Assembly (NCBI GenBank): GCA_007745635.1
Contig: CP036272.1
Span: 1,763,911 to 1,827,910, forward strand
Length of the DNA: 64,000 bases
Direction: 5' to 3'
DNA from: Stieleria bergensis
GTDB lineage: Bacteria; Planctomycetota; Planctomycetia; Pirellulales; Pirellulaceae
Both the position numbers and the translations under genes were made by a program. Positions 57,266-64,000 of the stretch are shown in pieces; the stretch's first letter is position 1, and each line of letters begins with the position of its first letter. Under the pieces are notes generated by a model. It made no database searches, was not told where the DNA came from, and was given only the letters and a program-made list of their open reading frames with translations.

Positions 57266-58987
57266 ATGAAAACGATGAAACCGATCTTATTTAGCCGCGT
57301 CTCGTTGATGTTGTTGCTTGCTCTGTTGACCGCAGCAGGTTCACTGAATGCACAATCAGCAGTTCAGAAGCAACGTCCTAATGTCCTGTACATCATGTCG
57401 GATGATCATGCGGCTCACGGCATTAGCGCCTATGGAAGCCGTTTTGCCAAGATTGCGCCCACACCGAACATCGATCGCTTGGCCAAAGAAGGTGCGCTCC
57501 TGAAGAATGCGTTTTGTACCAATTCGATTTGCTCGCCCTCACGTGCTTGCGTGCTGACCGGACAATACGATCACACCAACGGTGCTTTCGATCTGTCAGG
57601 ACGCGTGGAACCAGAGAAGCAAATGCTGGCTTTGCAAATGAAGCAGGCTGGTTACCAGACGGCGATGATCGGTAAGTGGCACTTGAAGGCCGAACCGGCA
57701 AGCTTCGACTATTACTGCGTGCTGCCCGGTCAAGGCAAGTATCACGGCCCAGAGTTTCGTGTTCGTGGAGACAAGCCTTGGGGGAAGAACTTGATTGCAT
57801 TCCCCGATAAACATGTGACCGATGCGATCACGGACCTGTCACTGCAGTGGCTTAAAGAGGAACGTGATCCGGAGAAGCCCTTTTTCTTGATGCATCATTT
57901 CAAAGCGCCTCACGATTACTTTGATAATGCTCCTCGCTACGAATCTTACTTGGCCGATGTAAAGATTCCCGAGCCTGATAGCTTGTGGGAACTGAATGAG
58001 AGTTTTGGGTCCTTGGCGACGCGCGGTGCCGATGATGAATTGATTCCGCATCTCGGTACATCGATTGGGAACCGCAATCCAAGGCGTTCCTATTTAATGG
58101 ATCTGCCGAAGCTCTATCCGAACGAGTTTCCAGCCAACTACGATGCTAAAAATTATTCTGACGAACAGAACACGCGTCTTGCCTACAACGCTTACTTGAA
58201 AAAATTCCTCCGCTGTGTGAAAGGCATCGATGATAATCTTGGTCGGATTTTGGCATACCTTGAGCAGAGCGGACAGCTGGACAACACGCTGATCGTCTAC
58301 ACCGCCGATCAGGGATTCATGCTGGGCGAGCATGATTATCAAGACAAACGCTGGATGTATGACGAGTCGATGCGGATGCCATTCTTGGTGCGCTACCCCA
58401 AGTCGATTCCTGCTGGACAAACCATTGACTCGGTTATCGAGAACGTTGATTTCGCGCCCACACTGTTGGATTTTGTCGGTGCCAGCATTCCTCAAACCGT
58501 CCAAGGTCGCTCGTTCATGCCAATCTTGGCAACCGGCGATGAGCCTGCCGATTGGAAGCAAGAGGCTTACTACCGCTACTGGATGCACATGGCGCATCAT
58601 GATAACCCTGCACACATGGGCCTGCGGACAAAGACTCACAAACTGATTTACTACTACGGTTGCAATTATCAAGGCGGCTATCAGACCCCAGCGGGCTGGG
58701 AGTTGTATGACTTGGTCAACGACCCTGCGGAAACGAAAAACCTGTATCATGATCCTCAGCATGCGGGCTTGGTCAAAACGTTGAAGCAGCGACTCGCTGC
58801 GTTGCGTGCTCGCGTTGGCGATGACGGATCGCACTTTCCTGATTGTGAATCCGTTGTGCAAGAGTTCTGGGACTATGATGCCGCTGATCGCCAGAAGGCA
58901 CGTCAGATCTCCCATCAGTACCTGAAACGTCGCCAGAGTGAACTTGCCGAGGGGAAGCGAAATATTCGCACGTACCAAGGAAAGTGA
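57266..58987 (+). CDS. Secreted type I sulfatase (formylglycine-dependent)
   Basis: Removes sulfate esters, probably from algal or host polysaccharide. The 573-residue protein has a signal peptide (LFSRVSLMLLLALLTAAGSLNAQ) and the arylsulfatase core: metal site RPNVLYIMSDDHAAHG, the formylglycine motif CSPSR in SICSPSRACVLTGQ, TAMIGKWHL, LIVYTADQGFMLGEH with the second metal-binding pair, and RMPFLVRYP. The cysteine is present, so an FGly-generating enzyme is needed. The ATG at 57266 begins the signal peptide. It is divergent from the SASA-type esterase and followed by a second sulfatase 104 bases later. Confidence 0.95.
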   Translation: MKTMKPILFSRVSLMLLLALLTAAGSLNAQSAVQKQRPNVLYIMSDDHAAHGISAYGSRFAKIAPTPNIDRLAKEGALLKNAFCTNSICSPSRACVLTGQYDHTNGAFDLSGRVEPEKQMLALQMKQAGYQTAMIGKWHLKAEPASFDYYCVLPGQGKYHGPEFRVRGDKPWGKNLIAFPDKHVTDAITDLSLQWLKEERDPEKPFFLMHHFKAPHDYFDNAPRYESYLADVKIPEPDSLWELNESFGSLATRGADDELIPHLGTSIGNRNPRRSYLMDLPKLYPNEFPANYDAKNYSDEQNTRLAYNAYLKKFLRCVKGIDDNLGRILAYLEQSGQLDNTLIVYTADQGFMLGEHDYQDKRWMYDESMRMPFLVRYPKSIPAGQTIDSVIENVDFAPTLLDFVGASIPQTVQGRSFMPILATGDEPADWKQEAYYRYWMHMAHHDNPAHMGLRTKTHKLIYYYGCNYQGGYQTPAGWELYDLVNDPAETKNLYHDPQHAGLVKTLKQRLAALRARVGDDGSHFPDCESVVQEFWDYDAADRQKARQISHQYLKRRQSELAEGKRNIRTYQGK

Positions 58988-59091
58988 TTCGGTTTACGTT
59001 CGCGTGACCACGCGATTGAGTTTGCAACGCGTTGTTTCTTTTTGTCTTTCCTTCCCTCCTCCGTCCCCGCCGCTCCTCTGGAGACTTGCTC

Positions 59092-60591
59092 ATGAGCTAT
59101 TTGTGTCGTTGGTTCTCGTTGTCCATCGCAGTGCTGTTGTTCAGTGCCAGCCCGTTTGCCTGTGCTGAAGATTTGGCTGGTAAGCGGCCCAATATTATCT
59201 TGGTCATGACGGATGATCAGGGGATGGGTGATTTGTCCTGTTTGGGCAACGAAGTCTTGCGGACTCCCAACTTGGATCGCTTCTACAAGCTATCGACTCG
59301 GTTTACGGAGTTCCATGTCAGTCCAACCTGTGCGCCCACTCGATCCGCAATCTTCAGTGGACGGCATGAATTTCGTAACGGTGTCACACACACGATTAAA
59401 GAACGTGAGCGGATGGCGCTGTCGACGACCAGCTTTACAAAGCTATTGCAAAAAGCTGGTTACCAGACCGGGATCTTTGGCAAGTGGCATTTGGGAGATG
59501 AGGACGCGTACCAACCTTACAGTCGTGGATTCACAGAAACCTTTATTCACGGCGCCGGTGGCATTGGGCAGTCTTACCCTGGGAGTTGCGCCGACTTTCC
59601 GCCGAACCGCCAGCGCGACGGGCGTTACTTTGATAACGTGATCTTGCATAACGACACTATCGTGCAAACGAAAGGCTTTTGCACGGATGTGTTTTTCCAG
59701 GCGGCACTCGGTTGGGTGAAAAAGCAGCACGACGAGGACAAGCCGTTTTTCGCCTACATTTCAACCAATGCACCACATGGTCCGATGTTGGCCCCAGAGA
59801 AATACAAACAACGCTTTGCCGAAATGGGCTGGGACGGCAACACGCAAGGTCGTTATGGAATGCTGGAGAACATCGACGATAACTTTGGCTTGTTGATGAA
59901 CAAGCTGGATGATTGGAAGATGTGGGACAACACCCTGGTGATCTTCATGACAGACAATGGCCAAGCGTCGCGTAGCGGCAAACTGAATGGAAAACGAACC
60001 GATGTTTACACGGCCGGCTTTAAGACTGGCAAAGGTTCTCCCTATGAAGGTGGCACCCACGTCCCGGCGTTTTGGCGCTGGAAAGGTGTCCTTGATGAAG
60101 GCGTCGATATCAATGGCCTGACCGCTCACATCGATCTGTACAAGACCTTTTGTGATTTAGCGGACGTTGAAATCCCAGCTGGGATTCAATCCATTGATGG
60201 TCGTTCTTTGCTGCCTTTGTTACAGGACGCCAAGGCTGATTGGGCCGATCGCGAACTGTTCGTGCATCAAGGTCGCTGGGAAAAGGGCGCTGACCCCAAC
60301 GGCAGTAAATTCAAAAACTGCGCCGTCCGTACTCAGCGTTGGCGATTCGTGAACAATCGCGAGCTGTATGACATCGTGAACGATCCGTATGAGAAAGTGA
60401 ACGTGATCGATCAGCATCCGGAGGTGGTTGCCAAGTTGCGAAGGAGCTATGACAAGTGGTGGCAGGAAACGCTGCCCTTGATGGTCAATGAAGATGCTGC
60501 CTATGCCAAGCAGCAACCCCAGGCGGTTCGCTACGAAAAGCAAATGGCGGCACAGGGCATTCCAGACTGGAAGCCACTTCCACTGGAATAA
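59092..60591 (+). CDS. Secreted type I sulfatase, second copy
   Basis: The 499-residue protein has a signal peptide (MSYLCRWFSLSIAVLLFSASPFACA) and the sulfatase core: RPNIILVMTDDQGMGDLSC, the formylglycine motif CAPTR in SPTCAPTRSAIFSGR, GIFGKWHLGD, LVIFMTDNGQ with the metal-binding Asp-Asn pair, and KGSPYEGGTHVPAFWRW. It differs clearly from its neighbour (CAPTR against CSPSR), so the two have different substrate preferences or act at different points. The ATG at 59092 was chosen for the signal peptide. It ends convergently with the TPR-membrane gene. Confidence 0.95.
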   Translation: MSYLCRWFSLSIAVLLFSASPFACAEDLAGKRPNIILVMTDDQGMGDLSCLGNEVLRTPNLDRFYKLSTRFTEFHVSPTCAPTRSAIFSGRHEFRNGVTHTIKERERMALSTTSFTKLLQKAGYQTGIFGKWHLGDEDAYQPYSRGFTETFIHGAGGIGQSYPGSCADFPPNRQRDGRYFDNVILHNDTIVQTKGFCTDVFFQAALGWVKKQHDEDKPFFAYISTNAPHGPMLAPEKYKQRFAEMGWDGNTQGRYGMLENIDDNFGLLMNKLDDWKMWDNTLVIFMTDNGQASRSGKLNGKRTDVYTAGFKTGKGSPYEGGTHVPAFWRWKGVLDEGVDINGLTAHIDLYKTFCDLADVEIPAGIQSIDGRSLLPLLQDAKADWADRELFVHQGRWEKGADPNGSKFKNCAVRTQRWRFVNNRELYDIVNDPYEKVNVIDQHPEVVAKLRRSYDKWWQETLPLMVNEDAAYAKQQPQAVRYEKQMAAQGIPDWKPLPLE

Positions 60592-60609
60592 CACCCCAGA
60601 TCAAGTGAC

Positions 60610-60632
60610 GTGCTGCCGCTTAACAGCAGCAC
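60610..60632. terminator. Short hairpin between convergent genes
   Basis: GTGCTGC and GCAGCAC form a 7-bp stem with a 9-base loop, 18 bases after the sulfatase stop. There is no T-run, so the call is weak. Confidence 0.35.
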
Positions 60633-60685
60633 CGCGCTCATCGAAGCGTCGGTGGTCCTGCCTGGCAAGCGGCAACATTCCGCCG

Positions 60686-61957
60686 CTACCCGCGGGCACT
60701 TTTGGCGACCAGCGATCCGCCGAGCACCTGCATCAGGATGATGCCCCAGGTGAATAGGTTGAAGGTCTGGACAAAAAATGCTGGCGTGCCGCCCATCAAG
60801 GTGTAGTTGATGACTCCATAAACTGGCAGCAGAGCAACGCCCAGTCCAATCGTGGCAATCAATAAACTCTGGTTGATTGTGGGCATGCCAAATGCCATCG
60901 TCACCGGCACGCAAAGCAGCGTCCAGTAGAAGAAGACTCCGGGAATCATTCCCCACAGTCCCATGGCTCCGCAGTAAAGGATGCCACTGAGGCCACTGAT
61001 CAGAAATGAAGCAATCAGGTTTGAACGCCAGATCTGTTTGGGAATCAGCAAATGCCGACCAAAGGAATGAAACCTGAGCAGCGTATTGAAGATTGAGTCA
61101 CTGGTCCACGTGAGCACTGCAAAGCAGATGTAGGCCATGATGATCACCGGGATCAAGGGCCCGATCCAAGGCTGCTGAGATTCCACGCGGGCAAGCACCT
61201 GGATCAGCAGCCAGGCTCCTACGATCAAAGCGAATTGATATTTGATCGCTAGCCGACTCATCCAGCGTTCGTAACGGTTCATCATTCGAAACAGGACGTT
61301 CTTGCTGCTGATGGCATCCATCATTCCGCTGCGAGCCATTGGATTGTTGGGATCCAATCGAAGCGCTTCGCGAAAGGCAACCTGAGCTTCACGGTGCTTG
61401 CCGTCATTTAGCAACGCGTAGCCATGCGCTGAATGAGCGTAGGAGTTGTCTGGCGCATTCTTGAGATTCTCTTCTGCCGAGACGACGGCGTCGCCCGTGC
61501 GCCCAAGACGTTCAAGTGCGATGGTTCGTAGGTTATTGCAATCGTTGCATTCCGGGTTGATCGACAGTCCCTGCTCGGCATGCTTGAGGGAGTCTTCCCA
61601 GTTGCGTTGCTGCAGCCGAATCATGGAGGCATGGGCAAAGTAGTCTGCATCGTAGGGATCCAAACTAATCGCTTCCTGAATCGACCGATACGCTTCGGTC
61701 AGCTGATTGGCATTGGCCAGCACTTGGCTCAGTACATAGTGGCTGAACGCCGAATCAGGCTCGATGGCGACTGCCATTTGGGCTTCTCGCGTTGCTTCAT
61801 CTTGGCGATTGGCATCATTGGCGATGCAGATCGACAGTAAGCTGTGCGCTAAGGCGTCATCGGGATCCTGGCCCAGTAACTGGCGGGTTTCACGCTCAGC
61901 CAATTCATGACGCCCCTGAGAAAGCAGCAGTTCGATGCGGCTGTATTGACTGTTCAT
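60686..61957 (-). CDS. TPR protein with a C-terminal membrane domain
   Basis: The 423-residue protein has TPR repeats from about 1 to 210 (for example ELAERETRQLLGQDPDDALAH, LSICIANDANRQDEATREAQMAV, YAHSAHGYALLNDGKHREAQVAFREALRLDPNNP). Five or six membrane helices follow from about 235 to 420 (ALIVGAWLLIQVLAR, GPLIPVIIMAYICFAVLTW, LIASFLISGLSGILYCGAMGLWGMIPGVFFYWTLLCV, LIATIGLGVALLPVYGVI). It overlaps the preceding AAA gene by 4 bases (ATGA), so the two are translationally coupled and probably work together. I do not recognise the membrane domain. Confidence 0.8.
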   Translation of the reverse strand: MNSQYSRIELLLSQGRHELAERETRQLLGQDPDDALAHSLLSICIANDANRQDEATREAQMAVAIEPDSAFSHYVLSQVLANANQLTEAYRSIQEAISLDPYDADYFAHASMIRLQQRNWEDSLKHAEQGLSINPECNDCNNLRTIALERLGRTGDAVVSAEENLKNAPDNSYAHSAHGYALLNDGKHREAQVAFREALRLDPNNPMARSGMMDAISSKNVLFRMMNRYERWMSRLAIKYQFALIVGAWLLIQVLARVESQQPWIGPLIPVIIMAYICFAVLTWTSDSIFNTLLRFHSFGRHLLIPKQIWRSNLIASFLISGLSGILYCGAMGLWGMIPGVFFYWTLLCVPVTMAFGMPTINQSLLIATIGLGVALLPVYGVINYTLMGGTPAFFVQTFNLFTWGIILMQVLGGSLVAKSARG

Positions 61958-63339
61958 CGTTTGATTTTCAGATAGTCCAAGATTGGGTCGTACGCGCCGC
62001 CTTCATTGGAGTACAGGGCGTGATTTCGAGCGGTGGAAAACCATTCCCCGGTGCTGGGGCGATTGCTCTTGATTGCCGCCATGAGATCGCCGGTGGTGAT
62101 TGGCTTGGGCAATCCGGTTTTCACGGCCTCGTGCAGTTTGGCTTCCACGGCGCTGTTGATCACCGCCGTGATATCGGCTCCAGAAAAGTCGTCCGTCTTG
62201 GCCGCTAGTTTTTCGAAGTTGATCTTTTCGGTCGGTTTGCCGATCAACGCGATCTTGAAAATCTCCACACGAGCCTCTTTGTCCGGTGGCGGTACGAAGA
62301 CGATGCGTTCAAATCTTCCGGGCCGACGAAAGGCGCTGTCCAGGTGCCAAGGCGCGTTGGTCGCAGCCAAAAACAGGACGCCTTCGTTATCCGCTTGGAC
62401 CCCGTCCAGTTCTGATAGAAACTGGTTGATCAAATGGCGACCCGCACTGCGTCGCATGTCGGATCGACTGGCCCCCAACGCGTCCACTTCATCAAAGAAC
62501 ATCACGCAGGGTTGATTGGAACGCGCTTTTTGGAAAAGCTTGGCCAGGTTCTTTTCACTATTCCCCATCCACATGTCCAGGACATCGCTAATCCCAACGC
62601 TGATGAAGTTGGCCTCAACCTCTCCTGCAGTGGCTCTGGCGAGCATCGTTTTGCCGCATCCAGGTGGTCCGTACATCAAAATGCCACCACCGACTTTCTT
62701 GCCATAGGCTGCAAACATGTCCGCGTGTTGAAGTGGATAAATGATTTTGACGCGGATGTCTTCTTTGACTTGATTCATCCCACCCACGTCATCGAATTTG
62801 ATGCCAGGCTTTTCAAGTTCGACGATTGAATCCTCTTCTTCGCCCTCGCCGAGCTCTTCCATCATTTCGCCACCTTGTGACCAACCGGCTCGCATCGGAC
62901 GCGGTGCCTCTTGCTGATCGTCAGGTTCGAAGGTCAATCCAAGTAAGCTTTCCAGTGCGGGGTCAGCAAGATCCGGATCGGTGTCAACGGCTTTCTTGTA
63001 ATGGTCGATGGCTTGACGATGTTCGCCTTCGGATTGCAGCACCTTGCAGTACAACAGGTGTGCCTCTGCATTCGCCTGGCCAGATTCGATGATGGTTTCC
63101 ATGATGGCCAGCGCATGCGAGTGGCGTTGGCTGAGACGATATGCGTCGGCGAGCCCAAGTTGCAGGGTAAGGTTTCCGGCACTGTGCGAGAGACCGTCGC
63201 GATAAACGTCGACGGCCTGATCAAAGTGACGGAGCTGCACCAGCGTTTTGGCCAAGTGATCAACTAATTCAATATTGCCAGGTGCCATTTCAACGGCTTG
63301 ACGCAATGCATTGAGAGCGATTTGATTGGGGTCAGTCAT
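61954..63339 (-). CDS. TPR-AAA+ ATPase
   Basis: The 461-residue protein has N-terminal TPR repeats (about 1-150: AVDVYRDGLSHSAGNLTLQLGLADAY, CKVLQSEGEHRQAIDHYKKAV). An acidic linker (LGEGEEEDSIVELEKPG) follows, then one AAA+ domain of the FtsH/Cdc48-like clade: FDDVGGMNQVKEDI, Walker A YGPPGCGKTMLARATAG, pore-loop region FISVGISDVLDMWMGNSEKN, Walker B VMFFDEVDALGASR, SRH FLAATNAPWHLDSAFRRPGRFERIVFV. It lacks a protease domain, so it should unfold or remodel a client. The downstream partner is membrane-bound. Confidence 0.88.
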   Translation of the reverse strand: MTDPNQIALNALRQAVEMAPGNIELVDHLAKTLVQLRHFDQAVDVYRDGLSHSAGNLTLQLGLADAYRLSQRHSHALAIMETIIESGQANAEAHLLYCKVLQSEGEHRQAIDHYKKAVDTDPDLADPALESLLGLTFEPDDQQEAPRPMRAGWSQGGEMMEELGEGEEEDSIVELEKPGIKFDDVGGMNQVKEDIRVKIIYPLQHADMFAAYGKKVGGGILMYGPPGCGKTMLARATAGEVEANFISVGISDVLDMWMGNSEKNLAKLFQKARSNQPCVMFFDEVDALGASRSDMRRSAGRHLINQFLSELDGVQADNEGVLFLAATNAPWHLDSAFRRPGRFERIVFVPPPDKEARVEIFKIALIGKPTEKINFEKLAAKTDDFSGADITAVINSAVEAKLHEAVKTGLPKPITTGDLMAAIKSNRPSTGEWFSTARNHALYSNEGGAYDPILDYLKIKR

Positions 63340-63408
63340 GGGATGGCGGCAAGGAGAGATTCGGTTGGTAGGCGTTAAGGCGTCTGCGGCGTCATACTTG
63401 TTCGCCAG

Positions 63409-63606
63409 TTACCCGTCTGGAGTCGCTTGCGGATCAGAGTCGTCTAGCGCAGCATTGGTCTGCGCCGGTTCAGGTGGTTGCACTTGCGACAGGGCCGTCA
63501 CGGCAGTGATGGTTCCCAGTGAACCGATGAGAGACAAAACGATCACCGGCCACCAGGATGGTTTGCTGGTTTCAAATCGCGCAAAGAGTCGCTCGGTTGT
63601 ATTCAC
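63409..63606 (-). CDS. Small single-pass membrane protein
   Basis: The frame encodes about 65 residues from a GTG at 63606 (MNTTERLFARFETSKPSW), with AAAGG 7-8 bases before it. One membrane helix (WWPVIVLSLIGSLGTITAVTAL) and a Pro/Asp-rich tail (QVQPPEPAQTNAALDDSDPQ) follow. A TTG start 21 bases upstream is possible. It lies between the TPR-AAA and ABC-F genes on the same strand and has no family I recognise. Confidence 0.55.
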   Translation of the reverse strand: MNTTERLFARFETSKPSWWPVIVLSLIGSLGTITAVTALSQVQPPEPAQTNAALDDSDPQATPDG

Positions 63607-63641
63607 TGGGAATGCCTTTGAAGTCAATAACGTGAATGAAT

Positions 63642-64000
63642 TTAGCTAAAGTCGCTGAGTTCTAGCCAGCGTTCTTCGGCGGTTTCCAACTCACTGGTGA
63701 TGTCCGTGATTTGTTGGTGCAACTTCATCGCTTTGTCGGGGTCTGATTCGCACATCAGTTGCTCATTGAGCGACTTTTTCTCGTCGTCTAATCGAGCAAT
63801 CTTCTTTTCCAGATTCTTGATTTCCTTCTCTGTTTTGCGATTCTGCTTGTGCGCGCCGCGATCGTTTTGTGAGGCACTAGCCTTGCCTGCCGGTTTGTCT
63901 TTCGCATTGGCGCTCTGACGTTGGCGTTCACCTTCGTCAATTTCGCTCTCGATACTTTGCAAGTAAGTTTCGTAGTTGCCAAAGTAGTTCTTGACCGATC
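63642..64000 (-). CDS. ABC-F ATPase, C-terminal region (partial, continues past the right edge)
   Basis: The frame is open to the window edge and ends at 63642. Its visible N-terminal part reads SVKNYFGNYETYLQS, matching the end of the second ABC domain where ABC-F proteins have a YxGNY segment. It is followed by a Lys/Glu-rich linker and a coiled coil (KTEKEIKNLEKKIARLDDEKKSLNEQLM...LETAEERWLEL) like the C-terminal domain of Uup. ABC-F proteins act on the ribosome or in antibiotic resistance; with only the C-terminus seen, Uup-type is the best guess. Confidence 0.75.
   Translation of the reverse strand, partial: SVKNYFGNYETYLQSIESEIDEGERQRQSANAKDKPAGKASASQNDRGAHKQNRKTEKEIKNLEKKIARLDDEKKSLNEQLMCESDPDKAMKLHQQITDITSELETAEERWLELSDFS

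Overview
The window looks like chromosomal DNA of a planctomycete, most likely a marine Pirellulaceae close to Rhodopirellula. This rests on gene content: a BBP7-type outer-membrane protein, two formylglycine-type sulfatases, a sialate O-acetylesterase-like esterase, GYF-domain, EF-hand and PEP-CTERM proteins, and many secreted proteins of unrecognised family. Shine-Dalgarno sites are present before some genes and absent before others. The taxonomic call is inference.

Layout. 0-8.7 kb: the start of a secreted protein (minus strand), a SecA-type ATPase, a large secretin with a perfect terminator, a minisatellite, csrA, tRNA-Glu and arfB. 8.8-16.5 kb: an FHA-GAF histidine kinase, a MoxR ATPase, ispD, tyrS, a secreted EF-hand protein and nrdR. 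17-22.7 kb: a GYF protein convergent with a minus-strand pair, a very long pilus-N/BON protein followed by a BBP7 barrel. 23.4-33.9 kb: a tightly coupled four-gene DNA-end-processing operon (AddB-like nuclease, UvrD/AddA-like helicase, SbcD/YhaO-like phosphoesterase, SbcC/YhaN-like ATPase). 34-41 kb: REP-like repeats, monomeric isocitrate dehydrogenase, gpmI, an unknown protein and trpA. 41-47.5 kb: a PEP-CTERM protein, an IS110-family insertion, a double-BON secreted protein, a lipoprotein and a secreted esterase.

47.5-55.9 kb is the most unusual part. A minus-strand cluster encodes a NirB-like FAD/NAD(P) reductase fused to a BFD-like domain and a five-helix membrane domain, an 11-heme cytochrome c, a CxxCH heme lipoprotein and a single-domain globin. 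Downstream of it on the map lie a NarL-type and a sigma54-dependent NtrC-type response regulator. The reductase would carry NAD(P)H electrons through FAD, Fe-S and membrane haem to periplasmic cytochromes. However, the reductase has a single-base frameshift and the heme lipoprotein has two consecutive in-frame stops, so the system is decaying, newly broken, or contains sequence errors. A sigma54-like promoter flanked by two matching dyads lies upstream.

55.9-64 kb: a SASA-type esterase divergent from two sulfatases, as expected for polysaccharide degradation, then a translationally coupled TPR-AAA and TPR-membrane pair, a small membrane protein and the C-terminus of an ABC-F ATPase. The gene-free stretches are rich in short tandem repeats and REP-like palindromes, which is the other notable property of this DNA.
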